DNA from: Lachnospiraceae bacterium UBA3641
GTDB taxonomy: Bacteria; Bacillota; Clostridia; Lachnospirales; Lachnospiraceae
Reading direction: 5' to 3'
Assembly (NCBI GenBank): GCA_002373875.1
Contig: DFKQ01000077.1
Location: 1-37,633 of the forward strand
DNA: 37,633 nucleotides
Of this stretch, positions 30,588-37,633 are shown one piece after another. The position numbers were made by a program, and so were the translations under genes. The notes under the pieces are model-generated. The model was not told the origin of the DNA and did no database searches. It worked only from the letters and a program-made list of their open reading frames with translations. The stretch's first letter is position 1, and every line of letters begins with the position of its first letter.

Positions 30588-31811
30588 TTACTTACCTGTT
30601 TTTTCAACTTCACGAAGCTTCATTGCGCGTACCTTGCATGAAAGACCGAACAGATTGATAAATCCCTCGGCATCATGGTGATCGTAAAGGTCTCCTGTGG
30701 TGAAGCTTGCGATGCTTTCATTATAAAGTGAGTAAGGTGAGGTTGTTCCCGCCTTGATGATGTTGCCCTTATAGAGCTTGAATTTAACCTCGCCGGTAAC
30801 ATACTTTTGTGTGCTTTCGATGAAGGCCTGCAGGGCTTCGCGAAGGGGAGTGAACCATTTGCCCTCGTAAACAACCTGAGCAAACTTATTACCGAGGTCA
30901 GCCTTAAGAGCGTATGTATCACGGTCGAGGATGAGCTCCTCAAGCTGCTGATGAGCTTCATAGAGAATGGTTCCGCCGGGGGTTTCATACACACCGCGGG
31001 ACTTCATCCCGACAACACGGTTTTCTACTATATCAATGATCCCGATACCGTGCTTGCCACCGAGACGATTAAGCTCGGCAATTATATCGGCAACCTTCAT
31101 CTTTTTACCGTTTACGGATGTGGGAGTACCTGCTTCAAAGGTCATAGTCACATATTCGCCTTCGTCGGGAGCCTTCTCGGGGGTTGTTCCCAGAACAAGA
31201 AGGTGCTCGTAGTTAGGCTCGTTTGCCGGATCCTCGAGTTCCAGACCTTCGTGACTTATATGCCACAGGTTACGGTCGCGTGAGTAGCTCGAATCAGCAG
31301 AGAAGGGAAGGTTGATCCCATGTGCGCGGCAGTATTCGATCTCCTCCTCACGGGAGTTCATTGTCCATTTCTCGTTACGCCATGCGGCTATTATCTTAAG
31401 GTCAGGAGCCAGTGCCTTGATACCGAGTTCGAACCTTATCTGGTCATTACCCTTACCGGTAGCGCCGTGGCAGATGGCAGTTGCCCCTTCCTTGCGTGCG
31501 ATCTCAACGAGCTTCTTGGCGATGACCGGACGGGCCATTGAAGTTCCGAGAAGGTATTTGTTCTCGTATACGGCATGTGCCTTAACACAGGGCATTATAA
31601 AGTCCTCGGCGAACTCATCGGTAAGATCTTCGATATAGAGCTTGGATGCTCCTGATGAGAGCGCTCTTTCTTCGAGTCCTTCAAGCTCTTCGGCCTGTCC
31701 GCAGTTACCGCATACACAGATAACTTCATAATCGAAGTTCTCCTTGAGCCAGGGAATGAGCGCGCTGGTGTCAAGTCCGCCCGAATAAGCCAGTACAACC
31801 TTTTCTTTCAT
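30588..31811 (-). CDS. argG: Argininosuccinate synthase
   Basis: 407-aa cytoplasmic enzyme joining citrulline and aspartate with ATP to give argininosuccinate. The N-type PP-loop AYSGGLDTS is at residues 8-16. GTSMARPVIAKKLVEIA, ICHGATGKGNDQIRFE, DSSYSRDRNLWHIS and GTPTSVNGKK are conserved family segments, and the length is normal. AGGAGG lies 9 nt before the ATG. The start of transcription is about 130 bp away, in the ARG-box region shared with the rightward arg operon. DUF1294 and DUF5721 genes follow. argH is not in the window. Confidence 0.98.
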   Translation of the reverse strand: MKEKVVLAYSGGLDTSALIPWLKENFDYEVICVCGNCGQAEELEGLEERALSSGASKLYIEDLTDEFAEDFIMPCVKAHAVYENKYLLGTSMARPVIAKKLVEIARKEGATAICHGATGKGNDQIRFELGIKALAPDLKIIAAWRNEKWTMNSREEEIEYCRAHGINLPFSADSSYSRDRNLWHISHEGLELEDPANEPNYEHLLVLGTTPEKAPDEGEYVTMTFEAGTPTSVNGKKMKVADIIAELNRLGGKHGIGIIDIVENRVVGMKSRGVYETPGGTILYEAHQQLEELILDRDTYALKADLGNKFAQVVYEGKWFTPLREALQAFIESTQKYVTGEVKFKLYKGNIIKAGTTSPYSLYNESIASFTTGDLYDHHDAEGFINLFGLSCKVRAMKLREVEKTGK

Positions 31812-31934
31812 TGTATATATCCTCCTGAACAGTCAGCTTTTGTAAAACTTAATAAAGGATACAACAATTGATGGGAGAATGCAAGGTATTTTTGCATAAA
31901 AAATCAAAATAATGTATAAATGCTCCAAATATGG

Positions 31935-31970
31935 TTGCATATTATGCATACTGGATGTATAATCATGCAA
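31935..31970. promoter_or_regulatory. Overlapping face-to-face arg promoters with ARG-box-like palindromes
   Basis: Rightward: TTGCAT (31935-31940), 17-bp spacer, TATAAT (31958-31963). Leftward: TTGCAT (31970-31965), 18-bp spacer, CATAAT (31946-31941). Two palindromes cover these boxes: TGCAT-ATT-ATGCA (31936-31948) and TGTAT-AATC-ATGCA (31956-31969), with centres about 20 bp apart. The second has the 5-4-5 layout of ARG boxes; the first has one base less between arms. Tandem sites two helical turns apart suit ArgR/AhrC. Further half-sites (31892-31897, 31913-31923) lie on the argG side. Confidence 0.65.
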
Positions 31971-32004
31971 TACAATTCACCGTGAAGGAAGGGTATAAAG
32001 AATA

Positions 32005-32457
32005 ATGAGTGTAGAAATACGTACTATGACAACGGACGATTATGACGGCGTTAAGGATCTGTGGATGACTATCAAGGGGTTTGCAATAAGAAGTATTGAT
32101 GATTCGAGGGAAGGAGTAACACGCTTCTTAAAAAGGAATCCTGCCACATCGGTCGTAGCTGTAATGGATGGCAGTATAATAGGAAGCATCCTGTGCGGTC
32201 ATGACGGAAGAAGGGGATGCTTTTACCATGTGTGTGTACATCCCGAACACCGCAGGATGGGGGTGGGTAAGAGTATGGTCGTTTTTGCCATGAATGCGCT
32301 TAAGGATGAGCATATAAATAAGGTCAGCCTTATCGCTTTTACGGTAAATGATATAGGAAATGCCTTTTGGAAGACGATAGGATGGACCAAAAGGGAGGAT
32401 CTGAACTATTATGATTTTACCCTTAATGAAGAAAATATAATAAGGTTTAACGAGTAA
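32005..32457 (+). CDS. GNAT-family N-acetyltransferase
   Basis: 150-aa single-domain GNAT enzyme that transfers an acyl group from acyl-CoA. SIIGSILCGHDGRRGCFYHV forms strand beta-4, VHPEHRRMGVGKSMVVF is the acetyl-CoA pyrophosphate loop (R/Q-x-x-G-x-G/A is RMGVGK), and GNAFWKTIGWTKRED is the closing motif. It is the first gene behind the arg promoter and lies 94 bp before argJ. Acetylation of glutamate (an argA-like role) is possible but inferred; it is smaller than classical ArgA, and ArgJ here should already make acetylglutamate. Confidence 0.88.
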   Translation: MSVEIRTMTTDDYDGVKDLWMTIKGFAIRSIDDSREGVTRFLKRNPATSVVAVMDGSIIGSILCGHDGRRGCFYHVCVHPEHRRMGVGKSMVVFAMNALKDEHINKVSLIAFTVNDIGNAFWKTIGWTKREDLNYYDFTLNEENIIRFNE

Positions 32458-32551
32458 TGCCATGATTGCGGGTTTATCGTGTGTGTGATACAATTATCCA
32501 CGATATTTAAGGTCGCATTAAGGTGGCCGGGTATGATAACGGGAGACGGAT

Positions 32552-33775
32552 ATGGAGATAATAAAAGGTGGTGTTACGGCAGCCGGCGGTTTTATGGCTG
32601 CTTCGTACTCAGCGGGTATTAAATACGAAGGAAGGACCGACATGGCCATGGTGTTTTCTAAGGAACCATGTGTATGTGCGGGTACGTATACAAGTAATGT
32701 GGTTAAGGCAGCTTGCGTTAAATGGGATAAGCAGCTTACCGACTCGGGAAGATCCATGCAATGTGTTGTTATTAATTCAGGTATTGCCAATGCGTGTACG
32801 GGTAAGGAGGGCTTCGATGCCTGCATAGCTACTGCCAGGGCGGCAGGGAGCAGCCTTGATATCCCCTACGATACCGTGGCGGTTGCATCCACAGGTGTCA
32901 TAGGCATGCAGCTTCCGGTAGATAAGCTGACTCAGGGTGCCACAGCACTTGCGGGCAGGCTTTCGGACAGCGAGGAAGCCGGAACTGAGGCATCAAGAGC
33001 CATTATGACAACAGATACCGTAAACAAAGAGGTGGCGGTAACCTTCAATATAGGCGGTAAGAAGGTTACTCTGGGAGGTATGAGCAAGGGATCCGGCATG
33101 ATACATCCAAATATGTGTACGATGCTGGCTTTTCTCACCAGTGATGTAAATATAGATAAGGAACTTCTGCAGAAGGCCGTGAGTGAGGTAGTAAAGGATA
33201 CATTCAACATGATATCGGTTGATGGTGATACATCAACCAATGACACCCTTCTTGTTATGGCCAATGGGTTGGCCGGTAATGAAAAGATAGAGGATGAAGG
33301 TGCTGATTACAGAACCTTTAAGGAAGCTCTTTTCCATGTGTGCAGGGCGCTGGCAATGAAGATGGCGAGGGATGGAGAAGGAGCCAGCCGGCTCTTTTGT
33401 GCCCATGTTGTAAATGCGGCGAGCAAGGCCGATGCCAGGGTACTTGCCAGATCGGTGATAAGCTCCAACCTGAGCAAGGCGGCAATATTCGGCTGCGATG
33501 CCAATTTCGGACGATTCCTTTGCGCCATGGGCTATTCGGGGATTACCTTCAGGGAAGAGGATGTTGAACTTTTCTTCGAGAGCAGGGCAGGCAGGCTTAA
33601 GGTCTTTGATCACGGAGTCCCGCTTGATTTTGATGAGAATGAAGCTCTCAGAATACTCAAGGAGGATGAGATAACCATATTAATTGATATGAATGAAGGG
33701 AATTCGGAGGCTACGGCCTGGGGCTGCGATCTTACATATGATTATGTTAAGATAAATGCCGATTACAGGAGCTGA
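32552..33775 (+). CDS. argJ: Bifunctional ornithine acetyltransferase / N-acetylglutamate synthase
   Basis: 407-aa enzyme that recycles the acetyl group from N-acetylornithine to glutamate and may also use acetyl-CoA. The start GGVTAAGGFMAAS, the cleavage site HPNMCTMLAF (self-cleavage before Thr190, which becomes the beta-subunit nucleophile), SVDGDTSTNDT and the C-terminal tail GCDLTYDYVKINADYRS are all typical. The length is normal. GGGAG lies before the ATG. It is the second gene after the arg promoter. Four hairpins separate it from argB. Confidence 0.97.
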   Translation: MEIIKGGVTAAGGFMAASYSAGIKYEGRTDMAMVFSKEPCVCAGTYTSNVVKAACVKWDKQLTDSGRSMQCVVINSGIANACTGKEGFDACIATARAAGSSLDIPYDTVAVASTGVIGMQLPVDKLTQGATALAGRLSDSEEAGTEASRAIMTTDTVNKEVAVTFNIGGKKVTLGGMSKGSGMIHPNMCTMLAFLTSDVNIDKELLQKAVSEVVKDTFNMISVDGDTSTNDTLLVMANGLAGNEKIEDEGADYRTFKEALFHVCRALAMKMARDGEGASRLFCAHVVNAASKADARVLARSVISSNLSKAAIFGCDANFGRFLCAMGYSGITFREEDVELFFESRAGRLKVFDHGVPLDFDENEALRILKEDEITILIDMNEGNSEATAWGCDLTYDYVKINADYRS

Positions 33776-33924
33776 GTACACTTGTGTGTTTATAACAAGA
33801 TCATTAAGATAACAGACAACGTCATTCTTAGGGAAGAAAGGAAGCCTGCAAGCAGAAATATTTCGCCGGCTCTTGGGATGACATAAAGGTTAACCGTAAG
33901 ACATTGATATTTATAAATCATGAC

Positions 33925-34041
33925 TTTCCGAATGCAAACAAGGAAATGCATTCGGAAATCCCGCCTTCTGCGGGACACGCCTCTGCTTTTGGCAGAGCCT
34001 GGTCGATTACGAATCCCGAATTTCTGATGAAATTCAGGATT
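33925..34041 (+). promoter_or_regulatory. Chain of four hairpins in the argB leader
   Basis: Stem 1: TTTCCGAATGCA/TGCATTCGGAAA (33925-33936, 33947-33958). Stem 2: TCCCGC/GCGGGA (33959-33964, 33970-33975). Stem 3: CTCTGC/GCAGAG (33981-33986, 33992-33997). Stem 4: AATCCCGAATTTC/GAAATTCAGGATT with one mismatch (34012-34024, 34029-34041), followed by TTTAT and so terminator-like. The block ends 32 bp before argB. It may be an attenuator, an mRNA processing element or a decayed intergenic repeat. The left part of the gap (33776-33924) holds only a GTCATTCTTAGGG...GGGATGAC palindromic trace. Confidence 0.5.
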
Positions 34042-34073
34042 TTATAGAATACAGAATAAAGGAAGGAAGAGAG

Positions 34074-34985
34074 ATGTCAGTAACAAACGAGGAATATATG
34101 GATAAATATTACAAGAAGGCGGAGGTGCTTATTGAAGCGCTGCCTTACATCCAGAAATACAATCGCAAGGTCATAGTCGTTAAGTACGGCGGGTCGGCCA
34201 TGAGCGATGAGAATCTTAAGAAGAATGTGATAAAGGATGTGACCCTCCTTAAGCTGGTAGGCTTCAAGCCTATAGTGGTTCACGGAGGCGGTAAGGATAT
34301 AAGTAAGTGGGTCGGGAAGGTTGGCAAGGAAGCAAGGTTTGTTAACGGACTCCGCGTGACAGATGAAGAGACCATGGAAATAGCAGAGATGGTCCTTGGC
34401 AAGGTAAATAAATCGCTTGTTGCAATGGTACAGGAGCTGGGTGTTAAGGCTGTGGGAATATCCGGTAAGGACGGAGGCCTTCTGGAGGTTGAGAAGAAGT
34501 ACGCCGGAGGTGAGGATATCGGATATGTGGGGAATATCACAAGGGTTAATACCAAGCTGCTTGAGGACCTGCTTGAGAATGACTTTCTTCCGATAGTATC
34601 GCCTATCGGTCTTGATAAGAACTTTGAGACCTATAATATCAATGCCGACGATGCGGCCTGCGCCATAGCCAAGGCCATGCATGCCGACAAGCTTGCCTTC
34701 CTTACCGATATAGAGGGTGTTTATAAGGATCCCGATGATAAATCAACATTTATCTCCCGTCTGTCGGTTTCGGAGGCCAATGCTCTCATAAAGGATGGCT
34801 ATATCGGAGGAGGAATGCTTCCCAAGCTCAATAACTGTACGGATGCGATTGATAATGGAGTTAATCGTGTCCATATACTTGACGGACGTAAGCCCCATAC
34901 CCTGCTTCTTGAGATATTTACCAGGAAGGGTATCGGAACCATGTTCTTCAGGGATACGGATACCGATGTTGCCAACGAAGTATAA
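34074..34985 (+). CDS. argB: Acetylglutamate kinase
   Basis: 303-aa amino-acid kinase that phosphorylates N-acetylglutamate. VVKYGGSAM (Lys of the phosphate site), IVVHGGGKDISKW, GLRVTDEETMEIAEMVL, GISGKDGGLL, YNINADDAACAIAKAM and GGGMLPKLNNC are the family motifs. The N-terminal extension before residue 30 (NEEYMDKYYKKAEVLIEALP) is the helix that carries arginine feedback inhibition in the hexameric form, so the enzyme is probably arginine-sensitive, as expected in a cyclic (argJ) pathway. GGAAGGAAGAGAG precedes the ATG, and argD starts 14 bp after the stop. Confidence 0.97.
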   Translation: MSVTNEEYMDKYYKKAEVLIEALPYIQKYNRKVIVVKYGGSAMSDENLKKNVIKDVTLLKLVGFKPIVVHGGGKDISKWVGKVGKEARFVNGLRVTDEETMEIAEMVLGKVNKSLVAMVQELGVKAVGISGKDGGLLEVEKKYAGGEDIGYVGNITRVNTKLLEDLLENDFLPIVSPIGLDKNFETYNINADDAACAIAKAMHADKLAFLTDIEGVYKDPDDKSTFISRLSVSEANALIKDGYIGGGMLPKLNNCTDAIDNGVNRVHILDGRKPHTLLLEIFTRKGIGTMFFRDTDTDVANEV

Positions 34986-34999
34986 CAGGGGATAAGAAT

Positions 35000-36208
35000 A
35001 TGAAATCTATGAATGAATACATTGATGAAGCAGAGCAGGTGCTCTTACATACATATAACCGCTTTCCGGTGGTCTTCGACCATGGCAGCGGCGTGAATCT
35101 CTATGATATCAACGGTAAGGAATATCTTGATTTCTGTGCCGGTATTGCGGTATTTGCCCTTGGCTATGACAATAAGGAATATAATGATGCCCTTAAGTCA
35201 CAGATTGATAAGATCATACATACATCCAATCTGTTCTATTCGGTCCCGGCAATAGAGGCAGCAGAAGCACTTACAAAAGCTGCCGGTATGGACAGGGTGT
35301 TTTTCACCAATTCGGGAGCGGAGGCCATAGAGGGGGCTATAAAGGCGGCAAGAAAGTACGCATATTCAAAGGATGGAGGAACTGATCATGAGATCGTAGC
35401 CATGGATCATTCCTTCCACGGACGTACCATGGGAGCCCTGTCAGTAACCGGCAAGAAGGCATATCGCGAGCCTTTCGAACCCATGATAGGCAATGTCAGG
35501 TACGCCGAATTTAACGACTATGGCAGCCTTCTGTCTCAGGTTACTGATAAGACATGCGCTGTCATAATGGAGACTATACAGGGTGAGGGCGGAATCTATC
35601 CGGCCGATCCCGATTACCTTAAGAGTGTAAGGAAGCTGTGTGATGAGAAGGACATTCTGCTCATACTTGATGAGATCCAGTGCGGTATGGGAAGGTCGGG
35701 CAGCATGTTCGCCTATGAGGCATACGGAGTTAAGCCTGATATTGTTACGGTAGCCAAGGCTGTGGGATGTGGTGTTCCCGTGGGTGCCTTTATGATGACT
35801 CAGAAGGTTGCTGATAAGTCGCTTGTTCCGGGTGATCACGGTTCCACATATGGGGGCAATCCCCTTGTATGTGCCGCTGTGTGCGAGGTGCTGCGTCAGT
35901 TCGAGGATAAGAAGATACTTGATAATGTTAAGAAGACAGGCGAGTATCTCTATTCAAGGCTTGAGGAAGTTAAGACCAGGCACGGGTGCATCCTCGGTCA
36001 CAGGGGCAGGGGCCTTATACAGGGACTTGAGTTTGATGAGTCCGTCAAGGCAGGCGATGTGTGCAGGAAGGCTATCGAAAACGGTCTTATAATCATAACG
36101 GCCGGAACCAATGTTATAAGGTTTATCCCTCCGCTCATCATAACAGATGATGATGTGGATAAGATGATCGGTATACTTGAAGATTCACTGCAGGGAATAA
36201 ATTCATGA
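35000..36208 (+). CDS. argD: Acetylornithine aminotransferase
   Basis: 402-aa PLP-dependent class III aminotransferase, converting N-acetylglutamate semialdehyde to N-acetylornithine. Seen are GKEYLDFCAGIAVFALGY, FFTNSGAEAIEGAIKAARKY, HSFHGRTMGALSVTG, ETIQGEGGIYP, LLILDEIQCGMGRSG, the Schiff-base lysine in VAKAVGCGVPVGAF (Lys253), and DHGSTYGGNPLVCAA. CGVPVG replaces the more usual GGVPIG. The length is normal. The stop overlaps the start of the next gene (ATGA), so the solute-binding protein gene belongs to the same transcript. Confidence 0.96.
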   Translation: MKSMNEYIDEAEQVLLHTYNRFPVVFDHGSGVNLYDINGKEYLDFCAGIAVFALGYDNKEYNDALKSQIDKIIHTSNLFYSVPAIEAAEALTKAAGMDRVFFTNSGAEAIEGAIKAARKYAYSKDGGTDHEIVAMDHSFHGRTMGALSVTGKKAYREPFEPMIGNVRYAEFNDYGSLLSQVTDKTCAVIMETIQGEGGIYPADPDYLKSVRKLCDEKDILLILDEIQCGMGRSGSMFAYEAYGVKPDIVTVAKAVGCGVPVGAFMMTQKVADKSLVPGDHGSTYGGNPLVCAAVCEVLRQFEDKKILDNVKKTGEYLYSRLEEVKTRHGCILGHRGRGLIQGLEFDESVKAGDVCRKAIENGLIIITAGTNVIRFIPPLIITDDDVDKMIGILEDSLQGINS

Positions 36209-37633
36209 AGAGAGTTATAAGCGCCGTCATTGCGGGTCTGCTTGCAGCAGGTCTTGTATTTGCGGCATTTAGGATAGACGATCCTATGTATACGGGAAGT
36301 GACGGGGGTGGTGATGAAGGTACCCTGATTATGTGGTATACGGATGACTCGCTGACTGAATTTTTAAATGATGCAGCGGTTTCCTACAGAGATGAAACGG
36401 GGATAAGGGTAAGGCCAGAGCTTGTGGACGGGGTTGATTTCTTAAGAAAGATAAATCATGCATCCGTGTATGAGGGTGAGAGTGAGAACGGGGAGCCCCT
36501 GGTTGCTCCGGATCTGTATATAACAACCCATGATAATCTTATGAAGGCTTATTATGCGGGTCTGGCTTCCGAGATAACGGATCCGGCCAGGGTCATAAAT
36601 CCGATTAATTATCCCGATACTTCCCTGCATGCAATACGCTGCGCCGGTAAATATGTGGGCTATCCTCTTTATTATGAGACTAATTTCCTTCTGTATAATA
36701 AGACATATATGGTGGGTATAGCCAAGCAGCATATAGAAAAAGAACCTGAGTTTTCCGAGGAAGATATTGATGCTGTACAGGAGACGCCGGAAGATGTTGG
36801 AACCGAGATTTCATCAAACGGTATTGTAGTGAGCAATCAGGTGAGCCTGTCCGGTGATTCGATATCATCGGATGTGCTTGTTCTTAATGACGAGGACCCG
36901 GGCCCGATGGGGGAAGAGGATGCCGCAAAGGATCCCAAGGTGCTTGAAAAGCTTGCCAACATGATCCCGGCAACAATTGATGATATCCTTACCTTTGCCA
37001 ATAACTATGATGCACCGGAGGAGGTAGAGGCAATCTTCAAATGGGATGTTTCGGATATCTTCTATAATTATTTCTTTGTAGGCAATTATATGAACGTCGG
37101 CGGCGAGGATGGTGACGACAATTCCTATTTTAATATTTACAATCAGCAGGCGGTTGACTGTCTTAAGGTTTATCAGAACATAAATCAGTTCTTTTCCATA
37201 GATTCCAAGGCAGTTACCTATGACAGTATTTTGTCGGAGTTTATAGAAGGCAAGACGGTATTTACCGTGGCGACAACAGATGCCATAGCCAAGATCCGGC
37301 AGGCACGGGAAAAGGGTGAATTCGAATATGACTACGGAGTGGCCGTGCTCCCTGACATCAGTTCAACACTGAAGGCAAGAGGATTGTCGGAAACATCCAC
37401 TCTTGTTGTAAACGGTTATTCGGACAGGAGGGAGGCAGCCAACGGATTTGCCCAGTATCTGTCCTATAACAAGGCCGCTGATGTTTATAAGAAGACTGGA
37501 AGGATATCGTGTCTTAAGAACGTGACCTATGAGGATGAAGAGATCATGAATGTCATGCAGGAATATGAGAAGTCAGTTCCCATGCCCAAGATGATCGAGG
37601 CCGGCAACTACTGGGTACAGCTTGAGATAGCAT
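36205..37633 (+). CDS. Extracellular solute-binding protein, 3' end beyond window
   Basis: 476 codons are present without a stop. The N-terminus MKRVISAVIAGLLAAGLVFA is an export signal or membrane anchor; there is no lipobox Cys. The body has the layout of a type 1 (sugar/peptide ABC) binding protein: GTLIMWYTDDSLTEFLNDAA, VAPDLYITTHDNLMKAYYAG, KYVGYPLYYETNFLLYNKTY, EFIEGKTVFTVATTDAIAKI, YDYGVAVLPDISSTL and NGFAQYLSYNKAADVYKKTG. Residues about 178-250 hold an acidic, low-complexity insert between the two lobes, which is unusual. It overlaps argD by four bases. The ligand is unknown; if permease genes follow, this is an ABC importer, otherwise a sensor or lone receptor. Confidence 0.85.
   Translation, partial: MKRVISAVIAGLLAAGLVFAAFRIDDPMYTGSDGGGDEGTLIMWYTDDSLTEFLNDAAVSYRDETGIRVRPELVDGVDFLRKINHASVYEGESENGEPLVAPDLYITTHDNLMKAYYAGLASEITDPARVINPINYPDTSLHAIRCAGKYVGYPLYYETNFLLYNKTYMVGIAKQHIEKEPEFSEEDIDAVQETPEDVGTEISSNGIVVSNQVSLSGDSISSDVLVLNDEDPGPMGEEDAAKDPKVLEKLANMIPATIDDILTFANNYDAPEEVEAIFKWDVSDIFYNYFFVGNYMNVGGEDGDDNSYFNIYNQQAVDCLKVYQNINQFFSIDSKAVTYDSILSEFIEGKTVFTVATTDAIAKIRQAREKGEFEYDYGVAVLPDISSTLKARGLSETSTLVVNGYSDRREAANGFAQYLSYNKAADVYKKTGRISCLKNVTYEDEEIMNVMQEYEKSVPMPKMIEAGNYWVQLEIA

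Noticed and set aside
33776..34073. T-box or riboswitch before argB
   Set aside because: No T-box sequence (TGGNACCGCG) or known aptamer core is seen; only simple hairpins.

Overview
The window looks like chromosome from a Gram-positive anaerobe of the Clostridia, most likely Lachnospiraceae (Butyrivibrio-like). This rests on AGGAGG-type ribosome sites, frequent AGG/AGA/ATA codons, Thr and Ala tRNAs without encoded CCA, very large secreted Ig-repeat proteins, a VTC/DUF4956 pair, a Firmicutes-type (T7SSb) type VII locus, and argJ-based arginine synthesis. No species can be named from the sequence alone.

Region 1 (1-17275) is a probable site-specific island in a tRNA-Thr gene. An intact tRNA-Thr(GGT) lies on the minus strand at 17203-17275. 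An exact 48-bp copy of its 3' part sits in the same orientation at 94-141, just beyond a partial tRNA-Ala(GGC) and its terminator. Just inside both ends are paired copies of TACCGAAGTA with 12-bp spacing, as expected for integrase arm sites, but no integrase gene is present. The island carries a REP-associated (Y1/HUH) transposase, a PD-(D/E)XK nuclease-like gene between two REP-like palindromes, gene debris (a DUF5662 tail, a response-regulator tail), two giant secreted proteins (2160 aa beta-helix/hydrolase/Ig; 1804 aa M6 metalloprotease with Ig-like repeats), and an AbgT-family transporter.

Region 2 (17429-20782) is a three-gene set: a VTC-domain protein, the membrane protein DUF4956, and a membrane-anchored Cthe_2159-type beta-helix protein. 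It probably acts at the cell envelope.

Region 3 (20893-29725) is a compact type VII secretion operon. It encodes EssC with three FtsK-type ATPase domains and an FHA-like N-terminus, a YukD/EsaB ubiquitin-like protein, four small WXG100-like proteins, a VWA-TM-FHA protein, and a lipase with a helical C-terminal region. The lipase has its catalytic domain first and the LXG-like helices last, the reverse of classical LXG toxins. It is the best candidate effector. EsaA, EssA and EssB are not seen.

Region 4 (29722-37633) is arginine biosynthesis. argG, DUF1294 and DUF5721 genes run left. A GNAT acetyltransferase, argJ, argB, argD and a solute-binding protein (cut by the window end) run right. The two arms start from overlapping, face-to-face promoters covered by two ARG-box-like palindromes, so ArgR control of both is likely. 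A chain of four hairpins separates argJ and argB.
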